Positions 23,107 to 31,940 of a DNA stretch of 64,000 nucleotides are shown in pieces. The notes beneath the pieces were generated by a model. It had not been told where the DNA came from and did no database searches. It worked only from the letters and a program-made list of their open reading frames with translations. Numbering within the stretch: the first letter of the stretch is position 1; every line of letters starts with the position of its first letter. Made by a program: the position numbers and the translations under genes. The stretch is from contig JAEUHI010000042.1 of the NCBI GenBank assembly GCA_016795385.1, forward strand, positions 1-64,000, read 5' to 3'. The DNA is from Verrucomicrobiales bacterium. GTDB lineage: Bacteria > Verrucomicrobiota > Verrucomicrobiia > Verrucomicrobiales > DEV007.

Positions 23107-24882
23107 TCACTTTGCCTTGCCGGAGACATTCAGCGAAATCGTGCCGGCCGAGGTGGTAGCGGTGAAGGTCGCGGTGCGGTTTCCCTTTTTCTTCGGCTTG
23201 AAGGTGGCGGTGAAGGCGACGGACTGCCCGGGCTCGAGCGTTGCGAAAGGTGACGTGACTTGGAAACTTCTGGCATCCTTGCCACCGGCTCTGACGCCAT
23301 TGATTTCGACCGGTTCCGCGCCCGTGTTGGCAATCACGAACGTCTTCGGTTGGCTCCGCTTTTTGACGGGCGTCTTCGGAAAGGCCGCCGATCCGGGTGC
23401 CCGCATTTGCACGGCCGCGGCCGGACCATCGAAGGAAAAAACGTAAGCGGATCCGGCCACGGGCGCGGCCGTGTTGCCTTCGCGCCAAGCCCCGGTGATG
23501 ACGCTGGATCCGCTCATGGCGAGACTGATCCCGAACTGGTGGTTCAAGCCTGCGTTCGAGGCCTTGAGGTAGGAAATCTGCGACCACGTGCCGGCGGATT
23601 TCTGGAAACGGTAAACCGCTCCGGAATTCTCGTTCGCATCATCGTGCGGCGGGTTCACTCCCCTGCCACCTCCGTCTTCGCCATGGGCACCGACAGCGAT
23701 GAGATTCCCTTGGACGGCCACACTGGTCCCGAAATTGTCATAGGGATCGGGATGGCTCGATTTCAAATAGGCCTGCTGCGCCAGGAAGGGGGAAACCGTC
23801 TGGCTTTCGAAAACATAGACCGCACCGGAATCCGTCCAGCTGTTGTCGAGAGGATTGGCGGCGGAGACACTCGCTTCCCAGGGGGCACCGACGACGATGG
23901 TGGAGAAACCCATCGCGACACTGGCTCCAAACAGGTCTCCGGAATCCGAATTCGCCGCCTTCAGATAGTATTGCTGCACCCATTCCACCACGGGCAGGGA
24001 GAGCGAACCGAATACATAGGCGGCACCGGACTCGATGGCACTGTTGTCGTTTCCGTTTCCATCGATACCATCCGCGTTGCTGTCCTCGAAAGGAGCTCCC
24101 ACGACGAAGCGTTCGCCTTCCTGCCCGAAGGCGAGGCTGCCTCCGAAGCCATCGCCGGCTCCGGCGTTGCCGGCTTTGAGGTAATCGGTCTGCGTCCAGG
24201 TCGAGCCGCTCCGCACGAAGCTGTAAACGGCTCCGGCATCGCTCGCATCGTTGTTCTCGGGATCGTCGTTCGATGCGGGTCCATTCCCGTCCTCCAACCA
24301 GGCTCCCACGAGCAGCCGATCGCCGTAGATGGCCACGCTTTTTCCGAACTGATCGCCCGCGTCGGCGTTCGCCGCCTTCAGGTAAGCCTGTCGCGTCCAC
24401 TGCGAGCCGTTCCTGACAAACACATAAACGGCCCCGGCATCCGCGGCGGTGTCGTCGGTCTCATCCCCATCGATGGCACGGGCGGCACTATCCTCGTAGG
24501 GCGCACCAACTACGAGCGTGTTCCCGTGGAGGGCGAGGCTGTAGCCGAAATGATCTTCCTCATCGGGTTGGGCCGCCCGGAGCGTGGTCTGCAGGGTCCA
24601 CTTGTCCCCGGATCTGGAAAACACGTAGACGGCGCCGGAAGTACTGACCTGGTTGGCGGCACCATCTTCCCCCACCACCCCGACGGCGGCGGTGTTGCCG
24701 TCCATCGCCACACTCCATCCCGCGAAGTCATTCGGATCGACCGCCGCCCCCCTGAGGATACCGCGCTGGCCGAAAACCGGTGCCCCCTGCGCCCTGAGCT
24801 CCTCCGGCTCCGGCAGGACGAAGGCGCAGAAGCCCACGAGGCTCATCCGCCAGGTGAGTGATCCGGGGGAAAAGAGGTTCAT
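23107..24882 (-). CDS. Secreted FG-GAP beta-propeller protein with C-terminal Ig-like domain
   Basis: This 591-residue protein starts at 24882 (MNLFSPGSLTWRMSLVGF), with a hydrophobic N-terminal export signal. Seven FG-GAP-like repeats span about residues 30-470, each with a core like FGxSVAxxGxxxxVGAxxED...GAVYVF, as in integrin alpha chains. Asp/Asn-rich loops between strands could bind calcium. The last ~90 residues (QPKTFVIANTGAEPVEI to TSAGTISLNVSGKAK) form an ASPM/choice-of-anchor-D type Ig-like module. An adhesive or surface role is inferred. A related gene begins at 63165. The AGG codon at 24412-24420 coincides with a CCTGACAAA copy. Confidence 0.82.
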   Translation of the reverse strand: MNLFSPGSLTWRMSLVGFCAFVLPEPEELRAQGAPVFGQRGILRGAAVDPNDFAGWSVAMDGNTAAVGVVGEDGAANQVSTSGAVYVFSRSGDKWTLQTTLRAAQPDEEDHFGYSLALHGNTLVVGAPYEDSAARAIDGDETDDTAADAGAVYVFVRNGSQWTRQAYLKAANADAGDQFGKSVAIYGDRLLVGAWLEDGNGPASNDDPENNDASDAGAVYSFVRSGSTWTQTDYLKAGNAGAGDGFGGSLAFGQEGERFVVGAPFEDSNADGIDGNGNDNSAIESGAAYVFGSLSLPVVEWVQQYYLKAANSDSGDLFGASVAMGFSTIVVGAPWEASVSAANPLDNSWTDSGAVYVFESQTVSPFLAQQAYLKSSHPDPYDNFGTSVAVQGNLIAVGAHGEDGGGRGVNPPHDDANENSGAVYRFQKSAGTWSQISYLKASNAGLNHQFGISLAMSGSSVITGAWREGNTAAPVAGSAYVFSFDGPAAAVQMRAPGSAAFPKTPVKKRSQPKTFVIANTGAEPVEINGVRAGGKDARSFQVTSPFATLEPGQSVAFTATFKPKKKGNRTATFTATTSAGTISLNVSGKAK

Positions 24883-24978
24883 TGCATTTCGAACTCCATT
24901 TAAGAAGCGATCGAAATGTTTTACGATGTAAATCTCAACCTCATTTGCCGACAAAAGCTGATCCGCGATCCAGGGGAC

Positions 24979-25929
24979 TCACTTCTTCACCGTCAGGCCG
25001 TCGACCACCGTGTAGCCTGCCTGAACGGCGGGCTTGGTCAGCTCGATGAGGGTCTGCTTCGCATCGTCGTTCGGCACCTCGCCTTTCAAGGTGATGGTGC
25101 GATCGACGACGATCAGTTCCATCGCTCCGTGCGTTTCATGGAGCAATCCGCCGATCAAGGCCGGGAGCGAACTCATCCAGGGCTCGTCCACGGTCGAAGG
25201 GGAGACTCGGGAATGATCGGCGAATTTCTCCGCACCCACGGCTTCCGTCCCGGCTGCGACGACCGCCCGCCGCTGGGCCGCCGTGGGCAGGGAGCCTTCG
25301 AAGGAATATTTGCCTTCGAGCGGTCCAAGGTAGAGCACGAGGGGCATCCTCGTCTCGGGAGCGGGGCGCTCGGGATCGTGGTAGAGGCGGTCTTCAGGGC
25401 GCTCCTGGTGGGAGACGATCGCACTGAAAGCCCCCCGGATCGCCTCGATCATCCGTTCATCGGCGCCGATCCCTCCGATCCGGGCGGTGCCCTCTTCGAT
25501 GCGCAGTTCGGGCTCGTGCAGATCCCGGATGAGAGCGGCGACCAAGTCCGGCAAATGATCCATTTTGGGAAGATCGCGGGCCAGCGGATCGACCTCGATC
25601 CGATCCACGACCGTGACAAGTTCGGGGGCTTCCCGCCGCGCCGCCTCGACGAGCCGGTTTTTCAGCAGCGCTTCGCGCACCGTCCCCGACAGCACCAGAC
25701 TGAGACGATCGCCACGGGCCAGTTCGAACCACGAGGGCGTCTCCGGAGCAGCCGGTTCGACCGGGTCGACCGGAGCCGTCTCCACCGGCGGTGGTGGAAT
25801 GGCCGGCACCTCCTCCGTGGTTCGCCGGGGCGTGCCGGCATCGACGGAATAGGGATCTTTCACCGTCAGGAGCAGGACGGTGGCGGCGATCGCGCCCAAG
25901 GCGATGAGAAAACTCCAGATCCGGTTCAT
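24979..25929 (-). CDS. Membrane-anchored BON-domain protein
   Basis: This 316-residue protein starts MNRIWSFLIALGAIAAT at 25929, giving one N-terminal transmembrane anchor (about 4-23) and a Pro-rich linker. Periplasmic segments resemble BON domains, with DRLSLVLSGTVREALLKNRLVEAARREAPELVTVVDRI at about 75-115 and a C-terminal copy, RTITLKGEVPNDDAKQTLIEL, at about 280-300. BON modules bind phospholipid or bridge envelope layers. The longer in-frame start is not used because it reads through the divergent cupin gene. It lies 111 bases from that gene. Function beyond envelope association is unknown. Confidence 0.72.
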   Translation of the reverse strand: MNRIWSFLIALGAIAATVLLLTVKDPYSVDAGTPRRTTEEVPAIPPPPVETAPVDPVEPAAPETPSWFELARGDRLSLVLSGTVREALLKNRLVEAARREAPELVTVVDRIEVDPLARDLPKMDHLPDLVAALIRDLHEPELRIEEGTARIGGIGADERMIEAIRGAFSAIVSHQERPEDRLYHDPERPAPETRMPLVLYLGPLEGKYSFEGSLPTAAQRRAVVAAGTEAVGAEKFADHSRVSPSTVDEPWMSSLPALIGGLLHETHGAMELIVVDRTITLKGEVPNDDAKQTLIELTKPAVQAGYTVVDGLTVKK

Positions 25930-25994
25930 AGAGCGGCCGCGCCGCTCCGGAAAGAACGCACGCATCCGCCCATCCGCAACGACCAGCGAAAGAA

Positions 25995-26025
25995 TTGCCG
26001 CCACCGGCACCGGATGTGGTAAAAG
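25995..26025 (+). promoter_or_regulatory. Candidate promoter for the cupin gene
   Basis: TTGCCG (25995-26000) and TAAAAG (26020-26025) are 19 bases apart, and the -10-like box lies 15 bases before the ATG, so any transcript would have a very short leader. The match is weak. Confidence 0.3.
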
Positions 26026-26040
26026 TTTCCCTCCAGCGCC

Positions 26041-26403
26041 ATGATCATCCAACCCCGCGACGCCCAAGTCCCCTTCACCACCGCCGATGGATCGACCATC
26101 CGGAGCCTGCTCGATCACACCAACGCGCCGGTGCAAAACCAGAGCCTCGCCGAGGCGAGCCTGCCCCCCGGCGGAACGACGCAGCGGCATTACCACCGGC
26201 TCAGCGAGGAATTCTACTACATCCTCGAAGGGAGCGGCCTCATGGAGATCGATGGAGAAAGCCGCGAGGTGGGGCCCGGCGACGCCATTCTCATTCCGGC
26301 CGGGGCTTGGCATCAAATCCGCTCGCAGGAGGCGACCCTTCCCTTGAGATTCCTATGCTGTTGCGCTCCGCCCTACTCCCACGGTGACACATATTTTTCA
26401 TAG
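26041..26403 (+). CDS. Cupin-domain protein
   Basis: This 120-residue single-domain cupin_2 protein has cupin motif 1 with metal-ligand spacing (RHYHRLSEEFYYILEGSG, about 50-67) and motif 2 (GPGDAILIPAGAWHQI, about 79-94). Metal-ligand residues His52/His54, Glu58 and His92 are present. Cytoplasmic cupins of this type range from isomerases to dioxygenases and sensors, so no substrate can be given. It stands alone, transcribed divergently from the BON-domain gene. Confidence 0.88.
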   Translation: MIIQPRDAQVPFTTADGSTIRSLLDHTNAPVQNQSLAEASLPPGGTTQRHYHRLSEEFYYILEGSGLMEIDGESREVGPGDAILIPAGAWHQIRSQEATLPLRFLCCCAPPYSHGDTYFS

Positions 26404-26461
26404 AATTCCCGAAAGGCTCGGCTAAGGTGCGCGTCTCTCTTCGGACTCCACTTCCTCCCTT

Positions 26462-26779
26462 ATGAACCGATTCTTCCTTCCTTGCTTCCTTCCGGCCCTT
26501 TCCTTCTCCATGCTCGGCTGCACGACCGGCGACAAATTCTCGATGGGGGGCGTGCCCGGCTGGGTCGCGGATGGCGCCAAACTGGAGAGCGAACCCGAAC
26601 CTCTGCGACCCGATCCCGCCCTCATCGCCCACGAAGACGAATCCGGCCCGGTGCAGTTCCAGTGGATCACCGATCGCCGCAGCTACGATTCTCCGCCGGT
26701 GAAGAAAACGAAGAAGGTCTCCACGACTGATCCGCTCGAGCGCGGTCGCGATGCGCGCATCCGCCGTCTCGTGCGCTGA
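26462..26779 (+). CDS. Small lipoprotein of unknown function
   Basis: This 105-residue protein has a lipoprotein signal ending in the lipobox SMLGC (Cys20), so it should be lipidated and membrane-anchored. The mature part is polar, with a GWV motif, an Arg/Lys-rich C-terminus and no recognised domain. It is followed by a thioesterase gene 35 bases on. Existence is supported by the signal and neighbours; the function is unknown. Confidence 0.7.
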   Translation: MNRFFLPCFLPALSFSMLGCTTGDKFSMGGVPGWVADGAKLESEPEPLRPDPALIAHEDESGPVQFQWITDRRSYDSPPVKKTKKVSTTDPLERGRDARIRRLVR

Positions 26780-26814
26780 GTGGCCTCCCACCGCCGCGTT
26801 CACCGCCCCGCGCC

Positions 26815-27228
26815 ATGTCGACCTACTCCGCGTTCCGCACCCGGATCCCGGTGCGACCGGATGACATCGACATGAACCGGCATGTGCACAATTCGAAATA
26901 TTCCGACTACGTCCTCGCCGCACGCTACGATCAGATGGAGCGCTGCTACGGCATGGCCATGGATGCCTTCCTCGAGCGTGGCCTGAGTTGGGTCGTGCGC
27001 GCCTCCTACATCGAACACAAACGCCCCCTCCGTCTCGGCGACATCGCCGAGGTCGAAACCCGCGTCGCCGGGATCGAGAAGCACGGCGTGAAAGTCGAGT
27101 TCGAGATCCTGAAAGAAGCCGATGGCAAGACCGTGGCGAAAGGTTGGTTCGACTACACGCTCGTCTGTGTGGCGAAGGGACGTCCGCAGGTCATCCCCGA
27201 GGATGTCGTCGCGATTTATTCGATCTGA
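26815..27228 (+). CDS. Acyl-CoA thioesterase, hot-dog fold (4HBT/YbgC-like)
   Basis: This 137-residue hot-dog protein shows the YbgC/FcbC pattern VRPDDIDMNRHVHNSKYSDYVLAAR, where the conserved Asp (D19) and Asn/His positions form the thioesterase active site, followed by the strand pattern ASYIEHKRPLRLGDIAEVETRV. It likely hydrolyses an acyl-CoA or acyl-ACP in the cytoplasm. The acyl group is unknown. Its length is standard for the family (130-145). Confidence 0.88.
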   Translation: MSTYSAFRTRIPVRPDDIDMNRHVHNSKYSDYVLAARYDQMERCYGMAMDAFLERGLSWVVRASYIEHKRPLRLGDIAEVETRVAGIEKHGVKVEFEILKEADGKTVAKGWFDYTLVCVAKGRPQVIPEDVVAIYSI

Positions 27229-27250
27229 TTTTTTCCTGACATCCACCCCC

Positions 27251-27463
27251 ATGACCCGCGACGAAGCGATCGAGAAAATCGAGGGAGCCTGCAAGATCAT
27301 CGCCCTCGAGATGATGAAAGTCACCCCCGCCGCCCGTCACCTCGGTGACGAGGAGACGACCGCCGATGTCGTCAAGGCCGCCTACCAGCTCACCATCGAG
27401 CTCGAGGTGATCAAAAAGAAGCTGATCAAGCTGAAAGGGCGCGACGATTCGGCATTGCTTTGA
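27251..27463 (+). CDS. Small helical protein, unknown
   Basis: This 70-residue protein starts MTRDEAIEKIEGACKIIALE at 27251, 22 bases after the thioesterase stop. It is predicted to be all helical with a Lys-rich C-terminus (VIKKKLIKLKGRDD). No domain is recognised. Its own hairpin terminator follows at 27481, and its placement within an apparent operon supports it being real. Confidence 0.6.
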   Translation: MTRDEAIEKIEGACKIIALEMMKVTPAARHLGDEETTADVVKAAYQLTIELEVIKKKLIKLKGRDDSALL

Positions 27464-27480
27464 AAACCGGGCGCGGTTAG

Positions 27481-27501
27481 AAAGCGGGAGAACCCGCTTT
27501 T
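27481..27501 (+). terminator. Intrinsic terminator abutting the next start codon
   Basis: AAAGCGGG (27481-27488) pairs with CCCGCTTT (27493-27500) around AGAA and runs into TTTTAT. The stem ends only 6 bases before the ATG at 27507, so it closes the thioesterase unit while sitting in the immediate upstream region of the hydrolase gene. Confidence 0.65.
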
Positions 27502-27506
27502 ATCCC

Positions 27507-29633
27507 ATGACCCCCGCCCCCCGGCTCCGCCGTCCCACCGTGACCGCGATCTTCGCGGCCGTTTCTTCAGCGTCCCTGCTCCTCGCGCAAGCGCCCGCCC
27601 CCGCGCCGAAAGGCCAGCCGAAATCGCAGCCGGCCCCGCCCCCGGTTGTGGATCACCTCGGCATCAAGCTCATCCCGCAGCCGGGCATCCAGATCAAGGC
27701 GGAAGACCGTGCCGAACTCGAGGCCGGTGTGACTTCGCTCGGCAAAGAGATCGAAGCACTCCGCGGATCGCTCGCGGGCCGGGAGGATCAGCTCGCCCTC
27801 CTCCCCGACATCGAGATCTTCCACAAGGCCGTCGACTGGGCCCTGCGTTACAACGAGTTTTTCGAGGCGAAACAAGTCGAGGTCGCCCGCAAACTGCTCG
27901 CCCTCGGCCAACAACGGGCCGCGGAATTGAAAGCCGGTCAGCCCGGCTGGCTCGATGATACCGGACTCGTCGTGCGCGGTTATCGCTCCGCGATCGATGG
28001 CTCCGTGCAGCCCTACGGCATGGTCGTTCCCGAAGACTGGAAGCCCGGTGAAACGACGGGACGTCGACTCGATTTCTGGTGTCACGGCCGGGGAGAAAAA
28101 TTGAGCGAGCTCGACTTCCTCAACCAACGCCTCACCAATGTCGGTGAATTCAATCCCGCCGGGGCCTTCACCCTGCATCTCTACGGACGCTACTGCAACG
28201 CCAACAAGTTCGCCGGCGAGATCGATCTTTTCGAAGCGCTGGACCACGCCCGCGGTTCCTATCCCATCGATGCGAACCAACTCGTCATCCGCGGCTTTTC
28301 CATGGGCGGCGCGGCCGTGTGGCAGTTCGGCACGCACTTCGCCGGGATGTGGGCCGCGGTGCAACCGGGTGCCGGTTTTGCGGAGACGCGCGAGTTCAAC
28401 AAGGTCTACGCCGAGGGCAAGGTGCCGCCGACCGCCTGGGAGGAAATCCTCTACCGCTGGTATGATGCGACCGATTCCGTCGTCAATCTCGAGAACACCA
28501 CCACCATCGCCTACTCCGGCGAGATCGACGGACAGAAACAGGCCGCCGATATCATGATCCGCTACGCCCGGAAGGAGAACGGCAACGCGGCGCCACCGGC
28601 CGCCGAGCTGAACAAAGTCAATCCCGGCGACGGTTCGCCCAAGGCCGCGGAAGCCAAAGTCGCCGGTCTCTCGCCCGAGCTTTCCTTCTTCCACGTCATC
28701 GGACCGCAGACCCCGCACAAGATCCTCGCCGAAGCGAAACCGGAGGTCGAGTCGCTCCTCGGCGAGGCCCTGACAAAACACCAACCCGAGCCAGACCGCG
28801 TACGTTTTGTCACCTATTCCGTCATTTATCCGGAGATGGAATGGGTGCGCGTCGAGGGGCTCCGTCAGCAATGGGAGCGGAGCGAAGTGACCGCCACGAG
28901 AAAGGGCGATCAGATCATCGCCTCGACCAAAAACGTCACCGCACTGCGCTTTTCGCCTTCCGCTGCGGTGAAGTCGGTGACCCTCGATGGCCAAACCCTG
29001 CCTGCCTCCGAGGGGCTGGCTTATCACCAGGCCGGAGGCCAATGGACCGCGGGCCCGGCGACCCAAGAGGGTCTGGTGAAGCGACCGACCCTGTGTGGTC
29101 CGGTCGATCATGCCTTCATGTCGTCGTTCCTGTTCGTCCGCCCCACCGGCAAACCGCTCCACGAGAAGACCGGTAGCTGGGCGAAGGCCGAGCTCGAACA
29201 CGCCACCGGGTTCTGGCGCAAGGTCTTCCGTGGCGAAGCTCCGGTGAAAGACGACACCGCCATCACCGACGCCGACCTCGCGGCATCGAACCTCGTGCTC
29301 TGGGGCGATCCTTCCTCGAACGCCGTCCTCGCCAGGATCCTCACCCAACTCCCGCTGACGTGGGATACCTCGAAGCTCATCTTCGCGGGCAAGGAATACC
29401 CGGCGGAGCAGACCATGCCCATCCTGATTTTTCCGAATCCCCTCAACCCCGAGAAATACGTCGTCCTCAACAGTGGACCGACCTTTCGCGAAGACGCCCT
29501 CCTCAACAATTCGCAGCAGATTCCCAAGCTACCGGATTGGTCCCTCATCGACATCACCACGGCACCCGATGGCAAATGGCCGGGCAAGGTGCTCGACGCG
29601 GGTTTCTTTGATGAGTCGTGGAAGGTGCGGTGA
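27507..29633 (+). CDS. Secreted alpha/beta-hydrolase, prolyl-oligopeptidase/esterase-like
   Basis: This 708-residue protein has a signal peptide (cleavage near LLLAQ) and a Pro/Ala-rich linker. A coiled region (about 60-140) precedes an alpha/beta-hydrolase core with VVPEDW, DFWCHGRGE and the nucleophile elbow IRGFSMGGAAVWQFG (Ser in GFSMGG, about residue 266). The acid and His were not pinned down. The last third may be a second beta domain involved in binding. This layout is common in secreted PVC esterases that act on polysaccharide decorations or peptides. The substrate is unknown. A CCTGACAAAA copy (28769-28778) is encoded within ALTK. Confidence 0.78.
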   Translation: MTPAPRLRRPTVTAIFAAVSSASLLLAQAPAPAPKGQPKSQPAPPPVVDHLGIKLIPQPGIQIKAEDRAELEAGVTSLGKEIEALRGSLAGREDQLALLPDIEIFHKAVDWALRYNEFFEAKQVEVARKLLALGQQRAAELKAGQPGWLDDTGLVVRGYRSAIDGSVQPYGMVVPEDWKPGETTGRRLDFWCHGRGEKLSELDFLNQRLTNVGEFNPAGAFTLHLYGRYCNANKFAGEIDLFEALDHARGSYPIDANQLVIRGFSMGGAAVWQFGTHFAGMWAAVQPGAGFAETREFNKVYAEGKVPPTAWEEILYRWYDATDSVVNLENTTTIAYSGEIDGQKQAADIMIRYARKENGNAAPPAAELNKVNPGDGSPKAAEAKVAGLSPELSFFHVIGPQTPHKILAEAKPEVESLLGEALTKHQPEPDRVRFVTYSVIYPEMEWVRVEGLRQQWERSEVTATRKGDQIIASTKNVTALRFSPSAAVKSVTLDGQTLPASEGLAYHQAGGQWTAGPATQEGLVKRPTLCGPVDHAFMSSFLFVRPTGKPLHEKTGSWAKAELEHATGFWRKVFRGEAPVKDDTAITDADLAASNLVLWGDPSSNAVLARILTQLPLTWDTSKLIFAGKEYPAEQTMPILIFPNPLNPEKYVVLNSGPTFREDALLNNSQQIPKLPDWSLIDITTAPDGKWPGKVLDAGFFDESWKVR

Positions 29634-29643
29634 TCTCCCCCAA

Positions 29644-29671
29644 GGGAATCTCAGGACGACCTAAGATTCCC
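29644..29671 (+). terminator. Hairpin after the secreted hydrolase gene
   Basis: GGGAATCT (29644-29651) pairs with AGATTCCC (29664-29671), with a further AGG/CCT pairing inside. It begins 11 bases after the stop. No T-run follows, so intrinsic termination is only possible. Confidence 0.5.
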
Positions 29672-29803
29672 CTTCCCCGTCCGTTTCAACTCGAAGCCGT
29701 CGGGAACCGCTCGGAGGCACACCTCATTTTGGGTGCATAACGAATCATTTCGGGAGTCAAAACCTTCAATTACGGGAAAAATTTTAAAATTCTTTCCTTT
29801 TGT

Positions 29804-29831
29804 TTGAAAAATTTTTGTAAAACCTTACTTT
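29804..29831 (+). promoter_or_regulatory. Promoter of the amidase gene
   Basis: TTGAAA (29804-29809) and TACTTT (29826-29831), 16 bases apart, lie in an AT-rich island (29741-29830) that stands out against the GC-rich background and resembles an UP element. The predicted start near 29838 leaves a 5' leader of about 9 bases. Confidence 0.6.
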
Positions 29832-29846
29832 TTCTCCCGGAACCTC

Positions 29847-30446
29847 ATGAAACAGACGCGATTTCTCCGCTATCTCCTCGCCTTGGCCGCCCTTTTTCTG
29901 GGGGCGGGCTCGGCCATGGCCTTTTCCACGGTGGTGATCGATCCGGGGCACGGCGGGGCCGATCTCGGGGCCGCCGACTCCTACGTCTATGAAAAGCACA
30001 TCAATCTCGATGTCGCCCGCCGTCTCGAGCGCAGCCTGAAGGAGGCCGGTTTCAAGACGATCATGACCCGGACGCGGGATGAATTCATCGCCCTCTCGGA
30101 GCGCTCCTCCATCGCCAACCGCCAGCGCAACGCGATCTTTGTCAGCGTCCATTTCAACTCAAGCTACCGCACCGCGGCCCTCGGGATCGAGACGTTTTAC
30201 CGTTCCTCCAACTCCGAAAAGCTGGCCCAACTCGTGCAGCGCGAACTGATCAAGAACACCCGTGCAACCGATCGCGGAGTGAAGACGGCGAATTTCGCGG
30301 TCCTCCGCGATACCAAACATCCCGCCGTTCTCGTCGAAGGCGGGTTCGTGAGCAACAAGGAAGAGCGCAGCGCGATGTGCGATCCGCTCTACCGCCAGGT
30401 CGTCGCCGACAGCATCGCCCGCGCGGTGGTGCAGCACAGCCGCTGA
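29847..30446 (+). CDS. N-acetylmuramoyl-L-alanine amidase (Amidase_3)
   Basis: This 199-residue exported zinc amidase cleaves the bond between MurNAc and L-Ala in peptidoglycan. A signal peptide covers about 1-27. Zinc ligands are His in VIDPGHGG (about 31-38), Glu in VYEKHINL (about 47-54) and His in VSVHFNSS. The catalytic Glu is in LVEGGFVSN. AmiC regulatory AMIN domains are absent, so this is a catalytic-domain-only enzyme. It is 21 bases upstream of nnr, probably in one transcript. Confidence 0.9.
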   Translation: MKQTRFLRYLLALAALFLGAGSAMAFSTVVIDPGHGGADLGAADSYVYEKHINLDVARRLERSLKEAGFKTIMTRTRDEFIALSERSSIANRQRNAIFVSVHFNSSYRTAALGIETFYRSSNSEKLAQLVQRELIKNTRATDRGVKTANFAVLRDTKHPAVLVEGGFVSNKEERSAMCDPLYRQVVADSIARAVVQHSR

Positions 30447-30467
30447 TCCGCACCGATCTCCCCGGAC

Positions 30468-31940
30468 ATGCTCGTGACCTGCTCAGAGATGTCCGAAGCG
30501 GAACGAATTTTCTTTTCCGGCGACCGCTCGCCGGAGCCGTGGATGGACGAAGCGGGCCGTCTCTGCGCCGCGGCCATCCTCGATTTTTTCCCACGCCCCG
30601 CCCGCGCCGAGGTCTTCTGCGGACGCGGCAACAACGGCGGTGACGCGCTCGTCGTGGCCCGATGGCTGAAGCGGCATGGGTGGCGGGTCACCCTGCAGGT
30701 GGGTGCGACGCTCTCCGAACTCGCCCGGAAAAAACTCGCGGAATTCGGGGCGGAGCCGGAGGGACCCGGCCCGATCCTGGTGGATTCTTTTCCCCTCATC
30801 ACCGTGGACGGACTCCTCGGGATCGGGGCAAAAGGGGATTTGCGCGGCGAGATCCGGGAAATGGCCGATCGATTGAATGCTCTGCGCCGCGAAGCGGGGG
30901 CGGTGTGCTTTTCGATCGACCTGCCTTCAGGCTTCGACGCCGATCTCGGAAAGGCGGGCGCGGGTGCCGTGGTGGCCGATGTCACCCTCACGATCACGGC
31001 CGCGAAGACCGGGTTTGCCGTCGATGGGGCCGAAAATCACGTGGGCCGGCTGGTCGAAATCCCGCTGGAGATCCCGGTCGCGGCGGGTGACCAGACGCGA
31101 CGTTTTCTCTTCCCCTCGAATCTGCGCCCCCGTCTCCCGCGCCGCGATTTCGACACCCACAAGGGCGATGCGGGCCGGGTCGTGATCGTCGCCGGATCCG
31201 CCGGACTCACGGGGGCGGCGGTGCTGTCTTCACTCGGCGCCTCGTTTGGCGGGGCCGGGCTCGTCACGGTCTGCGTGCCGGAGGAGATTTATCCCATCGT
31301 CGCCGGGAAAGCTCCGGCGGAGGTGATGGTGCGCTCTTACCGCGACGGCGCTGAAGTGCGGGGCCTCGCCGCCGATGTCTTTGCAGTGGGTCCCGGTCTG
31401 GGCGCGGCGCTGCGGCCGGGGATGGAGGAACTGCTGATCGAAGAGTGCCGCCCTGTCGTGATCGATGCCGACGCCTTGAATGCGATCGCCCGGCGTTCCG
31501 GAGGAATTCCCGCTTTTTCCGGTCCCCGCCTCCTCACTCCCCATCCCGGAGAGATGTCGCGTCTTCTCGGTGGGGCACCGATTGAAGACCGGGCGACGGT
31601 GGCGCGAAATTTCGCCGATGAGCATGGCCTGTCCCTGCTGCTGAAGGGAGCGCGCACCGTGATCGCCTCGCCGGATCGGCCCCTCGAATTCAACACCACC
31701 GGTCATCCCGGAATGGCCTCGGGCGGCATGGGCGACGTTCTCACCGGTCTCTGTGCCGCCCTCGCCGGACAAGGGATCGCGCTTCACGATGCGGCCTGCC
31801 TGGGGAGCTGGCTTCTCGGGCGGGCGGCGGAAATTGCCCGCCGGCATCTGGACGTCGCCGACGAAACGGTCACCGCGCCGCCGGTGGCGGAGCATCTCGG
31901 GAAGGCGTGGCAGTCGCTGCGGACGCCGGGGACTCCCTGA
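30468..31940 (+). CDS. nnr: Bifunctional NAD(P)H-hydrate epimerase / ADP-dependent dehydratase
   Basis: This 490-residue fused repair enzyme restores NAD(P)H from its hydrated forms. The N-terminal YjeF_N epimerase (about 1-205) has GRGNNGGDALVVAR, VDGLLGIGAKGD and DLPSGFDAD. The C-terminal ribokinase-like dehydratase (about 220-490) has KGDAGRVVIVAGSAGLTGAA, LLTPHPGEMSRLL and the ATP/ADP-site motif GGMGDVLTGL. The length matches bacterial fusions. Its last 71 bases overlap the convergent DUF2752 gene. Confidence 0.94.
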   Translation: MLVTCSEMSEAERIFFSGDRSPEPWMDEAGRLCAAAILDFFPRPARAEVFCGRGNNGGDALVVARWLKRHGWRVTLQVGATLSELARKKLAEFGAEPEGPGPILVDSFPLITVDGLLGIGAKGDLRGEIREMADRLNALRREAGAVCFSIDLPSGFDADLGKAGAGAVVADVTLTITAAKTGFAVDGAENHVGRLVEIPLEIPVAAGDQTRRFLFPSNLRPRLPRRDFDTHKGDAGRVVIVAGSAGLTGAAVLSSLGASFGGAGLVTVCVPEEIYPIVAGKAPAEVMVRSYRDGAEVRGLAADVFAVGPGLGAALRPGMEELLIEECRPVVIDADALNAIARRSGGIPAFSGPRLLTPHPGEMSRLLGGAPIEDRATVARNFADEHGLSLLLKGARTVIASPDRPLEFNTTGHPGMASGGMGDVLTGLCAALAGQGIALHDAACLGSWLLGRAAEIARRHLDVADETVTAPPVAEHLGKAWQSLRTPGTP

